A stretch of DNA of 44,399 nucleotides from Cytophagales bacterium (GTDB lineage: Bacteria > Bacteroidota > Bacteroidia > Cytophagales > Cytophagaceae): positions 1-44,399 of the forward strand of contig JAAFID010000009.1 in assembly GCA_013297765.1 (NCBI GenBank), read 5' to 3'. This document shows positions 9,657 through 19,123 of this stretch, piece by piece. Numbering within the stretch: position 1 is the stretch's first letter; every line of letters starts with the position of its first letter. Under the pieces are notes generated by a model. It saw nothing but the letters and a program-made list of their open reading frames with translations. It was not told the origin of the DNA and did not search any database. The position numbers were made by a program, and so were the translations under genes.

Positions 9657-12181
9657 TATTCAATATTGGATTGTTTATTCTTTTTCACTTCCACAACTCC
9701 AATTAACCCCACCCCTATAAACAAAATAATGGAGCATAGCATAGAAATATTTTCTCCTAAAATATAAGACCTTGGCTCAAATTTGAACTCTATTTTATGA
9801 TTTCCAGCCGGCACATTTAAGCCTCTAAGAATATAATTCACCCTAATATGATTTGTAGGTACTCCATCAATATACGCATTCCATCCTAAGCCCGAATTAT
9901 AATAAATTTCTGAAAACACTGCCAATTGTGGGCTGGTAGTTTTAGATTGATAAACCAAATCATCAGGTGCATAACTTGTTAATTGAATATTTGCCAAACT
10001 ATCGGTGCCTCGTACATTAATTGATTTTAAAGCATCTTTATATTGAACATTTACTACAGCGGTAGTTTTAGGATTTAAACCTTTTAAACCAGCTATCTCT
10101 TCATCTGGAGAATTTACCCAATTAATATTTTGTACAAACCAAGCATTGCCTAGTGCATCAGGATTACGCTGTGCGACTGGAGCAGTATTCTTTTGTTGCT
10201 GAACTATAAAATATTTTGTGTTCAACATATTCAAAACTGCCATATTATTATTACTAATATGTTGTTCTATCACATCTTGAACTCTCTTCATTTTTGCTCC
10301 AGAATATCCTCCAACAGATTTGTGAAAATAAGACGTGGTAGCGTCGTTGAATGTACTAACAGATGCATTAAATACCCTATAATTAGCGTCTGTATCTTTA
10401 AGAATTTCTAAATCTGCAGGAGTAGGCTCAAAAGTTTCTAAGGCTTTACGTTCATTCTTGAAATCTTCGTCATTCAAATATCGTTTACAAACCGCCCACA
10501 TATCAAATAATACTAATACTGCTGTAATGGAAAGTAGCAATTGATAATTGATTTTTTTTCTTACAAAAAGCCAAATTGTTATTGCTGCCAATAATACCAA
10601 TACCAATGACCGCAAAGCATCCATTTTAAATAGACTTATTCTATCTTCGATAAAAGATTGAAAAATATCTTCCGACAACTTTTCGTTCTGCGTTACTTGC
10701 ATCAAAACAGATTTAAAATAATCGTCCGATGTTTGAGCTATTTTACCTGTAGCGTCCACTGTTTCAGATATTTTTTGAAAATCCATTACTGAACTACCTA
10801 TCAGTAGAAATAGAATAAATATTGCAGAGAAAACTCCTGTAGAGATTTTGAGTTTTTTTTCTATTTCCTCATTAGTCAATTTGCCCGATAATATTTCCTT
10901 TGTACCCCAAATGCCTACCCATACAATGAATATGGAAACCAAAGCATGAATCATAGTTACGGCTCTAAATTTATTGTAAAGGGGAAAATGGTCAAACAAA
11001 AAGTAATTGAACCATTCCAAATTTTTGCCCCAAGCCATCATAGAAAACAAAACTATAACACCTAATATCCACCATTTTATTTTATCCTGAATGACTAGCA
11101 TACCTAGCAAAAACAAAAAGCAAAAAATGGCTCCCATATAGGCAGGCCCAGAAGTACTTGACTGCTCACCCCAATACAATTGCCCACCGTAGCCACCTAT
11201 ATTTTGAACAAAATCTTTGGCAGCACTTTTTGGCACTCCATTTTCAACCATTGTTGTATATACATTGGACTTTTCATTCAATTTTCCCTCTGAAGAACCG
11301 CCGTAAAAATTAGGTATGATGTAGGTAAATGTTTCCACTATGCCATAACTCCAACTATAGGCATAGTCTCTATCTAGTCCACCAATTTTTGCTTGAGCCG
11401 AAGATGATTTTAATTCTGATGGGCCTCTGGTCGAATATTTAGTATATTCATAAGTAGTCCAAAATCTTGAAGCCATACTTCCTATACACAAAATGCCTAT
11501 AGACAAGGCTATCATTGACGCATAAATAAACTGTAAAATTTTCTTTTCCTTAATTGATATTAATAGGTAATACAAAACCAAAACACCAATACCTATAAGC
11601 AGATAATAAGTAATTTGAATGTGATTGGCATAAAGTTCCATCATCGCAAAAAAAGATGTAACCAGTGCTCCTAATAAAAATCTACCTCTATAAAGAAGAA
11701 CAATACCAGCAACTAACGGCGGACAATAGGCAACTGCTACAACTTTAGACACGTGCCCAGCCTGGATGATGATAATATTATACGAAGCAAATGCAAACCC
11801 TACAGCACCAATAGCACTAAGCCAAGGATCGAAACCTAAAACAATGAGCATAATATAAGCACCTACCAACATCCAAAAGATAAGATTTACTGGTAAAGGC
11901 AAAATATAGGTAAGATAACTTGAAAGCCTAGAGGTATAACTTTTAGGAAATTCTCCTTTAATGGTATAAGTGGGCATTCCACCAAACATGCTGTTCGTCC
12001 ATAGGGGCATTCTACCTGTTTCTTTTTTAAATTGAGTAGCTTCTTGTGCGGCACCAGAGGCCTGCACCATATCATGCTGAAGAAGAATCTTGTGATCTAA
12101 TACAGGTTTGCAATAAAGAAAAGACAACACCAAAAAAATTGCCACCACTATTGAGTGTGGTATTAATGATTTAAAATTCAT
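9656..12181 (-). CDS. YfhO family membrane protein
   Basis: 841 aa polytopic; HKILLQHDMVQASGAAQEATQFKKETGRMPLWTNSMFGGMPTY and C-terminal YYNSGLGWNAYIDGVPTNHIRVNYILRGLNVPAGNHKIEFKFEPRSY are YfhO hallmarks. Confidence 0.9.
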   Translation of the reverse strand: MNFKSLIPHSIVVAIFLVLSFLYCKPVLDHKILLQHDMVQASGAAQEATQFKKETGRMPLWTNSMFGGMPTYTIKGEFPKSYTSRLSSYLTYILPLPVNLIFWMLVGAYIMLIVLGFDPWLSAIGAVGFAFASYNIIIIQAGHVSKVVAVAYCPPLVAGIVLLYRGRFLLGALVTSFFAMMELYANHIQITYYLLIGIGVLVLYYLLISIKEKKILQFIYASMIALSIGILCIGSMASRFWTTYEYTKYSTRGPSELKSSSAQAKIGGLDRDYAYSWSYGIVETFTYIIPNFYGGSSEGKLNEKSNVYTTMVENGVPKSAAKDFVQNIGGYGGQLYWGEQSSTSGPAYMGAIFCFLFLLGMLVIQDKIKWWILGVIVLFSMMAWGKNLEWFNYFLFDHFPLYNKFRAVTMIHALVSIFIVWVGIWGTKEILSGKLTNEEIEKKLKISTGVFSAIFILFLLIGSSVMDFQKISETVDATGKIAQTSDDYFKSVLMQVTQNEKLSEDIFQSFIEDRISLFKMDALRSLVLVLLAAITIWLFVRKKINYQLLLSITAVLVLFDMWAVCKRYLNDEDFKNERKALETFEPTPADLEILKDTDANYRVFNASVSTFNDATTSYFHKSVGGYSGAKMKRVQDVIEQHISNNNMAVLNMLNTKYFIVQQQKNTAPVAQRNPDALGNAWFVQNINWVNSPDEEIAGLKGLNPKTTAVVNVQYKDALKSINVRGTDSLANIQLTSYAPDDLVYQSKTTSPQLAVFSEIYYNSGLGWNAYIDGVPTNHIRVNYILRGLNVPAGNHKIEFKFEPRSYILGENISMLCSIILFIGVGLIGVVEVKKNKQSNIE

Positions 12182-12203
12182 TTGATCAAATAATTAATTT
12201 TTT

Positions 12204-13019
12204 CTAATAATTCTTCTTACCTCGCAAGTTAAAGATTATCGCTCTAATTGCTATAAAAATATGTGAGATAATGGTGCGAAACCAACCATAGTGGTTCAAA
12301 TATATAATAAATCTTTCTTTCCAAGCTAATTTACTATTTTGCAAAGAATATCCCCCTACCAAATATTGGCTTATAATTAGATTTGTATTCACTATTATTT
12401 TACTTTTTTTAAGTATGGCTATCACCCAATCTATATCGGCACTGCAACGGTATTTAGTATCAAACTTTGATGCTAAAGCGGTACGCACTATTATTGATTG
12501 GTGCGAAACCAACATTCCTTGCTGAAAACTTTTCCAAGTCAATGATGCTGGTAATTTTCTAGTCGATAATTCGCTTCTGGTGCCTAGTATATTACCCCAA
12601 TCATCTATCAGATTGGTTTCTCCAAAATAAACATCGGCATCTGTATTTTTACTTTTTATATTGGCCAATACTTGGGCATTATTTAACCTATCTCCAGAGT
12701 TGATAAATACAATGTATTTGCCTTTTACAATATCCAATGCTTTGTTCATTGCATGGTACAGCCCTTTGTCTGGTTCACTTTGCCAGTAATCTATCTTATC
12801 ATTATTTGCCCGAATAATGTTCAATGTATTGTCTGTAGAGTTCCCATCTATTACCAAATATTCGTAGTCTTTTTCCGTCTGACAGGCGATACTATCTATT
12901 GTTTTTTGAAGTAAATTTTCACTGTTGTACACCACCGTAACGATACTGATAAAAGGCTGTGCTATACCAGTATTTCTAGTGCCTCCTACGGTTTTGGTGG
13001 GTGTAAATTTGGCTTCCAT
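12204..13019 (-). CDS. Glycosyltransferase family 2 (WcaA-like)
   Basis: PFISIVTVVYNSENLLQKTIDSIACQTEKDYEYLVIDGNSTDNTLNII ... PDKGLYHAMNKALDIVKGKYIVFINSGDRL. Confidence 0.92.
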   Translation of the reverse strand: MEAKFTPTKTVGGTRNTGIAQPFISIVTVVYNSENLLQKTIDSIACQTEKDYEYLVIDGNSTDNTLNIIRANNDKIDYWQSEPDKGLYHAMNKALDIVKGKYIVFINSGDRLNNAQVLANIKSKNTDADVYFGETNLIDDWGNILGTRSELSTRKLPASLTWKSFQQGMLVSHQSIIVRTALASKFDTKYRCSADIDWVIAILKKSKIIVNTNLIISQYLVGGYSLQNSKLAWKERFIIYLNHYGWFRTIISHIFIAIRAIIFNLRGKKNY

Positions 13020-13024
13020 TATCC

Positions 13025-14053
13025 TTATTTCAATACCGAATTTGCAGCCGTATAAATTGCTTCTATTATCTCTACCACTTTCATTCCTTCTGCAGGTGTA
13101 GCGGTAATGGGCGTACCTACTTGTAGATGGTCGATTGCATTCTGAATCACAAATTCGTGATTGGCGGCACTACCTTTGTAAAAGCCATAATCATTAGCGG
13201 GCAATGATGGTGCTAGCGCTGGCATTTCATAATTTTGAATATGACAATATTGAATCTCATTCATGTATTGTCCACCTACTTTTACACTTCCATGCTCGCC
13301 AATGATACTAATGCTGCTTTCAAAGTTTTTATCCCAGGCGGTAGTAGTAAAATTAAAACTACAAGTTCCACCATTTACAAAATCAAATAGTGCAACACCA
13401 CTGTCTTCAAAAGCTATGCTGCTGCCATGGTTAAAATTATGGGTACGGGCAACGATATTTTTCACATCCCCAAAAAGCCAATATAGTGTATCAATGTAGT
13501 GGCTGAATTGGGTAAATAACACACCGCCATCAAATTCGGCACTGCCACGCCAAGGGCTTGATTGATAATACCTACTGTCTCTATTCCAAAAACAATTTAC
13601 AGCTACTAGATTAATATTGCCTAATAATTTATTTTCTATAATTTCTTTTAGCCACACCGCAGTAGGGCTATAGCGGTTTTGCATTACGCAAAAAATATTT
13701 TTTTTCATTTCCAATGCCACATTCAACATGGCTACAGCGTCTATTTTAGAAAGTGCCATGGGTTTTTCGCATACCACATGATGCCCCGCTTGCAGCGATT
13801 GTGTGGTTTGAATTTTATGATAGCCGTTAGGCGTGCAAATATTCACCACATCAATATTTAAGCCTGCTGCAAATAATGCTTCTATGGAAGTAAAAAATGG
13901 TATTTGATATTCTTTACCTATTTTTTCAGCTATAATTTTGTCTGTATCTACCACGGCCACCAGCCTCGCACTATGTGTATTGGCAATTACGCTACAATGC
14001 CTTTTGCCTATATGCCCTGCCCCTACTACTGCAAAATGAATGGTATTGTTCAT
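13025..14053 (-). CDS. Gfo/Idh/MocA family oxidoreductase, WbpB/WlbA-like
   Basis: HFAVVGAGHIGKRHCSVIANT ... VNICTPNGYHKIQTTQSLQAGHHVVCEKPMALS; NAD-binding Rossmann and EKP motifs. Confidence 0.9.
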   Translation of the reverse strand: MNNTIHFAVVGAGHIGKRHCSVIANTHSARLVAVVDTDKIIAEKIGKEYQIPFFTSIEALFAAGLNIDVVNICTPNGYHKIQTTQSLQAGHHVVCEKPMALSKIDAVAMLNVALEMKKNIFCVMQNRYSPTAVWLKEIIENKLLGNINLVAVNCFWNRDSRYYQSSPWRGSAEFDGGVLFTQFSHYIDTLYWLFGDVKNIVARTHNFNHGSSIAFEDSGVALFDFVNGGTCSFNFTTTAWDKNFESSISIIGEHGSVKVGGQYMNEIQYCHIQNYEMPALAPSLPANDYGFYKGSAANHEFVIQNAIDHLQVGTPITATPAEGMKVVEIIEAIYTAANSVLK

Positions 14054-14074
14054 ATTCTATTTGATGCCATTGAC

Positions 14075-15220
14075 CTATACATCGCTCTTTTGTTTTGTTA
14101 ATTTTTCCAAACCTAGCAATACATTTTTACAAATAAAAGCAATCTGCTCTTGGTCAAGTTCCGTGTGCATAGGTAGCGAAAGTACCGATTGACATAGGTC
14201 TTGCGATGTTTGCCCCATGGATTGATTATTCCATTTTTGAAATGCTGGCTGGCTGCTCAACAGCGATGGATAGTACACCATTGAGGGAATACCTTGTGTT
14301 TGCAAATACTTTTTCAATGCGTCTCTGTGCGGTGTTTGTATGGTAAACTGATTGAAGGTAGATGGAGTATTAATTCTTTCTTTTGGCAATTTTAATAATT
14401 CACTATTTGAAAGATATTGCAAATACTGGGCGGCAGCCATTTTTCTATTTGCCAAATACTGGTCAAAGTAGGTTAATTTGACATTCAATATGGCTGCTTG
14501 TAAACTATCCAGCCTAGAATTAATGCCAACAGATTGATAACTGTATTTGACCACCGAACCATGATTAGCCAATGTTTTGATGCGAGTTGCAAAGTGGGAA
14601 TCTTGTGTGCATACTGCTCCACCATCGCCCATAGCACCTAGATTTTTGGTAGGAAAAAATGAGGTAGTTCCTATATGCCCCATCGTACCTGCATAGTGCT
14701 TACTCCCATCTTGCCATTGGCATGTCGCACCTAAACTTTGAGCCGTATCTTCTATTACATAAAGATTGTATTTTTTTGCTAAAGCCAATATGGGTTGCAT
14801 ATCGGCACACTGCCCAAATAAATGCACGACTATAATTGCCCTAGTATTGGTAGTAATATTTTTTTCAATTTCCGCTGCTTGAATATGATAGGTATCGTTG
14901 CAGACCTTTGTAAATACTGGCTTGTAGCCTAGCAGTGCAACCACTTCGGCTGGTGCTACAAAAGTAAAATCAGGAACTATTATTTCGGCATCTGGTGGCA
15001 AGTCTAGTGCCATCAAGGCTAATTGTAGTGCATCGGTACCATTTGCACAACCAATCACATGATTTACGTTCAGTAATTTTTGTAGTCTTTCGCTGAATTG
15101 CTCTACTGCCGACCCACCAATAAAAACAGACGATGCAATGGTTGTAGATATTGCTAAATCTAATTCAGATTTTATTTTTAGATGCTGACCTAATAAGTCA
15201 ACCATTTGAATTTGTTGCAC
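14075..15220 (-). CDS. DegT/DnrJ/EryC1/StrS family PLP-dependent aminotransferase, WbpE-like
   Basis: HVIGCANGTDALQLALMALDLPPDAEIIVPDFTFVAPAEVVALLGYKPVF ... VIEDTAQSLGATC ... TTSFFPTKNLGAMGDGGAV (PLP lysine). Confidence 0.93.
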   Translation of the reverse strand: MQQIQMVDLLGQHLKIKSELDLAISTTIASSVFIGGSAVEQFSERLQKLLNVNHVIGCANGTDALQLALMALDLPPDAEIIVPDFTFVAPAEVVALLGYKPVFTKVCNDTYHIQAAEIEKNITTNTRAIIVVHLFGQCADMQPILALAKKYNLYVIEDTAQSLGATCQWQDGSKHYAGTMGHIGTTSFFPTKNLGAMGDGGAVCTQDSHFATRIKTLANHGSVVKYSYQSVGINSRLDSLQAAILNVKLTYFDQYLANRKMAAAQYLQYLSNSELLKLPKERINTPSTFNQFTIQTPHRDALKKYLQTQGIPSMVYYPSLLSSQPAFQKWNNQSMGQTSQDLCQSVLSLPMHTELDQEQIAFICKNVLLGLEKLTKQKSDV

Positions 15221-15534
15221 TAGAATTGAGTATAATGATTTTTATTTTTTTATGATAACCCAAATTAAGTTTATTTTATTGCAATAATATGTAAATAGAT
15301 GCTGGAATGCCCAATTGAATAAGCGTTATACTAGTTTAAAATTCTATCCAACTAAATTATAAAAACTACTTTAATATTATTTTATCTTTCAAATTAGAAC
15401 TAATAATAAGAATTCTATATTTTTTTTATTAAAATTGCCCTAGTTATTACAAGCAAAAGCTGTTTTCTAAAAATTAAAAAATCATAAATCAACAACACTT
15501 GAAGATAGCTGGAGAATGCTAGAAATTTTAAAAT

Positions 15535-16536
15535 ATGAAAAAAATGAAAAGAATTGCAGTATTTACTTCTGGTGGCGACGCCCCTGGTATGAATGCATGT
15601 ATTAGAGCAGTAGTACGTACAGCCAAATATTACGATTTGGAAGTTTTTGGTATAACCAGAGGTTATGATGGCCTTATCAACGGAGATATTGTGGAAATGG
15701 ATGAACGGTCGGTAAGCAATATTATTCAAAAGGGAGGTACCATATTGAAATCAGCTCGTAGTATGGATTTCAAAACAAAAGAGGGAAGAAAAAAGGCATA
15801 CCAAAATTTAAAAAAATTAAAAATAGATGGATTGGTAGCCATTGGTGGCAACGGAACATTTACAGGTGCAGAAATATTTTTTGATGAATATGGCATACCT
15901 ACGGTAGGTGCCCCTGGAACTATTGACAACGACTTATATGGAACTGATTTTACAATCGGCTACGATACTGCTGTAAATACTGCACTAGATGCCATAGACA
16001 AAATACGAGATACTGCCGACGCTCACGATAGAATATTTTTTATAGAAGTGATGGGTCGTGATACTGGCTACATTGCTGTAAGATCAGCCATATCAGGCGG
16101 TGCAGAGATGGCAGTGATGCCTGAAACAAAAACTTCTGTAAAAGATATCATTACCAAACTGAGATTTGGAAGTAGCCATTCCAAAGCTTCGCACATTATC
16201 ATCGTGGCCGAGGGCGACGAGCCAGGCAGGGCACAAATCATTGCTGACAAGGTAAAAAAAGAATTGCCAAACCTAGATACTAAAGTAACGATGCTGGGCC
16301 ATATCCAACGTGGTGGTGCACCCACAGCCGCCGACAGGGTTCTTGCAAGCCGCCTAGGCGTAGGTGCTGTAGAGGGTCTATTGAAAGGCAAGGCCAATGT
16401 AATGGCTGGTGTAATTAACCGCACCCTTACCTACACTCCCTTTCACGATACTATTACCAAGAAAAAACCATTGAATAAAGATTTGATACGATTGATTGAA
16501 ATATTAAATGGAAGAAAATACGCTACTGAAGCGTAG
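15535..16536 (+). CDS. pfkA: ATP-dependent 6-phosphofructokinase
   Basis: IAVFTSGGDAPGMNACIRAVVRTA ... GLVAIGGNGTFTGA ... GAPGTIDNDLYGTDFTIGYDTAVNTALDAIDKIRDTA ... FIEVMGRDTGYIA ... LGHIQRGGAPTAADRVLASRLG. Confidence 0.97.
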   Translation: MKKMKRIAVFTSGGDAPGMNACIRAVVRTAKYYDLEVFGITRGYDGLINGDIVEMDERSVSNIIQKGGTILKSARSMDFKTKEGRKKAYQNLKKLKIDGLVAIGGNGTFTGAEIFFDEYGIPTVGAPGTIDNDLYGTDFTIGYDTAVNTALDAIDKIRDTADAHDRIFFIEVMGRDTGYIAVRSAISGGAEMAVMPETKTSVKDIITKLRFGSSHSKASHIIIVAEGDEPGRAQIIADKVKKELPNLDTKVTMLGHIQRGGAPTAADRVLASRLGVGAVEGLLKGKANVMAGVINRTLTYTPFHDTITKKKPLNKDLIRLIEILNGRKYATEA

Positions 16537-16559
16537 TTTAGCCTATGTAACCTAAAAGC

Positions 16560-16592
16560 AAAGCAAGCATGCAATTTATGCTTGCTTTTTTT
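16560..16592 (+). terminator. Rho-independent terminator downstream of pfkA
   Basis: AAAGCAAGCAT-gcaattt-ATGCTTGCTTT followed by TTTT: perfect 11-bp stem with U tract. Confidence 0.85.
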
Positions 16593-16602
16593 ACCTCAAT
16601 TT

Positions 16603-17967
16603 CTAATATTTCTTAATCACAAATTCTACACGACGATTCAGTTTGCGACTAGCTTCTGTGGCATTGCTAGAGATAGGTTTAGTGCCACCATAGCCTTTCC
16701 CATCTATACGTTTTTTGTCAATTCCTTTGGATACTAAATAATCTTTTACAGCCTTTACTCTCTCTTCAGAAAGTTGAACGTTCATTTTGGCATTTCCCTG
16801 ATTGTCAGTATGACCGCTAAGTTCTATTTCCATCTTAGCGTTTTCTTTCATCATCACCACCAACTTGTCTAGCTCAGCAAAAGATTGAGGCATCATTTCG
16901 GCTATGCCTTGTTTAAAAATAATTTTGTTCAAGGTGACTGTTTTACCCACTTCTATTCTGCTCAATTCTATATCTTTTACTACAGGCATCGACCCATCGG
17001 CATAAGAGAGATCTAGCACATCGGTATAGCCCATAAAACCTTTGGCAGAGGCCGAGAAATAATATTGTGACCCTGCACGCAATTTTAAACTATAGTCGCC
17101 CGAAACAGCATTATTATCTACCGATTTTACAAGGCTATTATCTACTGTTCTTTCAAACCTTATATTGGCAGGAGTAGGAGCGCCATTTCGCTTATCTACT
17201 ATATTGCCCTTCACTATTATTTCTGGTTTTGGTTTTGGTGCTGGTGGACGTATGGCTAACTGCTTGAACAAAGGCAATATTTGATTAAAATTATCTTTTA
17301 TTATTTCCTTTGCAATCACATGGTCATATATTTTCAAAAGAGCTATTTTACCATCGCTTGCTTCATTGCCAATACTAAGATTGTCGTGAAATAAATTCAG
17401 AAAATTATGATTATCCAAAACTGCTAACTTTAGCGAATCTTTAAATTTATAAATGAGATTTCCATTTACAAAAATGGAGGTAAACCTAGTTGCAGAATCT
17501 CTAGTGAGAACATAGTGTACATAGTTACCGGGCTGTATGGGTGGCATGTCTGCCGACCCATATTTATAAAAAGCAACTTTTCGTAGGTAAATGTAAGGCC
17601 CCGTATCTGATTTTTCATTTTTAAAATCTAACACTCTTTTCCAAGCATTGTACATCTCTAATTTGAAATACAGCTCTACCGAAAACCCTTCTCTGATAGG
17701 GTTGCCTGCCTCCGCATTGTCAAATCCTAATCCGCTATTGAGACCAAAATGATAGACCTTTTTAGGATAGCCGCCCAATTCTTTAATAGTATCCACTAAA
17801 AATTTGCCTGGTTTTTCTAGTTCGACCAATGGTACTCTTTGGTTGCTGGTATCTGCCAACGTGCTATTAAAATCAAATACAAAAAGTTTCTGGGCACATA
17901 TTGGTGCAGCTGCAAGCACCAATACAAGAAATAAACTTGAAATAAAACTAAAAAAAATACGGCACAT
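16603..17967 (-). CDS. OmpA family protein with N-terminal LamG/ConA-like region
   Basis: C-terminal IELSGHTDNQGNAKMNVQLSEERVKAVKDYLVSKGIDKKRIDGKGYGGTKPI...RKLNRRVEFVI (OmpA_C); secretion signal; N-terminal LamG-like segment YVHYVLTRDSATRFTSIFVNGNLIYKF. Confidence 0.88.
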   Translation of the reverse strand: MCRIFFSFISSLFLVLVLAAAPICAQKLFVFDFNSTLADTSNQRVPLVELEKPGKFLVDTIKELGGYPKKVYHFGLNSGLGFDNAEAGNPIREGFSVELYFKLEMYNAWKRVLDFKNEKSDTGPYIYLRKVAFYKYGSADMPPIQPGNYVHYVLTRDSATRFTSIFVNGNLIYKFKDSLKLAVLDNHNFLNLFHDNLSIGNEASDGKIALLKIYDHVIAKEIIKDNFNQILPLFKQLAIRPPAPKPKPEIIVKGNIVDKRNGAPTPANIRFERTVDNSLVKSVDNNAVSGDYSLKLRAGSQYYFSASAKGFMGYTDVLDLSYADGSMPVVKDIELSRIEVGKTVTLNKIIFKQGIAEMMPQSFAELDKLVVMMKENAKMEIELSGHTDNQGNAKMNVQLSEERVKAVKDYLVSKGIDKKRIDGKGYGGTKPISSNATEASRKLNRRVEFVIKKY

Positions 17968-17978
17968 ATATGTTTTTT

Positions 17979-18413
17979 TTATTTGATAACGGGGCTAGAT
18001 GTTGTCGCAGGTAGCACATTGCATACAATAGTTACGGTTGCGGCATTATTAGTGGCATTAGACAATATAGTAATCACCTTATTTTGTCTCCCCATTTTAC
18101 CTTCTGAATTGAAAGTAGCTTTAATTTCGCTTTCTTTGGTGGGTGCTAAAGGTAGCTTGCTCCACTGTGTTGCAGTGCAACCGCAGGTAGTGATGACTTC
18201 TGAAACTATTAGCGGCTCTGTACCTGTATTTTTATATTTGAAAACATACTCTACTTTTTGACCTTGTACTAAGTCTCCAAAATCGTGGGAAGCTTCCGCA
18301 AATACAATCACAGCTCCATTTTTGGGACCTTGACTAGTTTGTGCAGCAATATGTTGTACCATAAAAAAAACTAAACCAATAAGAGCAAACAAAAAAGATT
18401 TCATAGTTGTCAT
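17979..18413 (-). CDS. DUF1573 domain-containing exported protein
   Basis: EASHDFGDLVQGQKVEYVFKYKNTGTEPLIVSEVITTCGCTATQWSKLPLAPTKESEIKATFNSEGKMGRQNKVITILSNA. Confidence 0.92.
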   Translation of the reverse strand: MTTMKSFLFALIGLVFFMVQHIAAQTSQGPKNGAVIVFAEASHDFGDLVQGQKVEYVFKYKNTGTEPLIVSEVITTCGCTATQWSKLPLAPTKESEIKATFNSEGKMGRQNKVITILSNATNNAATVTIVCNVLPATTSSPVIK

Positions 18414-18529
18414 ATTTTAATGAATAAATTTGAAAAAATTTGAGCTACAATAGTCAAATTTAAAGCATTCCAATTTAATGATTTTTATTATTGTAAGTAT
18501 ATTTTAAAAACATCTCTAAAAATTAATTC

Positions 18530-19015
18530 ATGCAAATAAATGATGAAATCGTACTTAAATTTGGCAATCGACTGCGTGTACGTCCCAGCGGTATAGTAAC
18601 TGCTGAAAATAGTGTACTATTGATAAAACACACTGCACTAAATGAGGAAGGTGTTTTTTGGTCGCCACCTGGAGGTGGTTTGCAGTTTGGTGAGAGTATC
18701 ACAGAATGTCTAAAAAGAGAATTTGTTGAAGAAACAAACTTAAAAATAAGCGTAGGAAACCTATTAGGCATATACGAATATAGGCACAACCCACTACACG
18801 CTGTGGAACTTTTTTTTCATTGTCATATTGTAGGCGGTAGCATCGCCTTGGGTACAGACCCAGAACTGAAGCCAGAAGTACAAATAATACAAGATATTCA
18901 GTTTATAGATTTAGAAGTACTGCAATCTTTGTCGCCTAGTATGGTTCATCCATTATTTCACGGTCTCAAAAATATATCAGAATTGCTGAAAGGGCTTGGA
19001 TTGGTTGAGCGATAG
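18530..19015 (+). CDS. NUDIX hydrolase
   Basis: Nudix box GGLQFGESITECLKREFVEETNLKI. Confidence 0.92.
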   Translation: MQINDEIVLKFGNRLRVRPSGIVTAENSVLLIKHTALNEEGVFWSPPGGGLQFGESITECLKREFVEETNLKISVGNLLGIYEYRHNPLHAVELFFHCHIVGGSIALGTDPELKPEVQIIQDIQFIDLEVLQSLSPSMVHPLFHGLKNISELLKGLGLVER

Positions 19016-19123
19016 ATAAAATATAAAATGAAAAATCTGTGGAAAACTTCTATGAATAATATATTTTATTAGCCCAATCATTTTATAACTTTGGAAAGAT
19101 AGAACATTTCAATATTGCTCAAT

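Noticed and set aside
10855-10862. Homopolymer T runs in the YfhO gene and A/T runs elsewhere (e.g. about 42424) as phase-variation tracts
   Set aside because: Runs of 7-9 A/T are frequent in this AT-rich sequence, including in genes with no reason to phase-vary; needs read-level evidence of length variation.
15415-15729. 104-aa minus-strand ORF across the pfkA start
   Set aside because: Antisense to well-supported pfkA coding sequence, low-complexity composition, no recognisable domain.
18425-18462. TAAATTTG on + and its mirror on - between the DUF1573 and Nudix genes as divergent promoters
   Set aside because: -7-like words are common by chance at this AT content and neither has a correctly spaced -33 TTTG.
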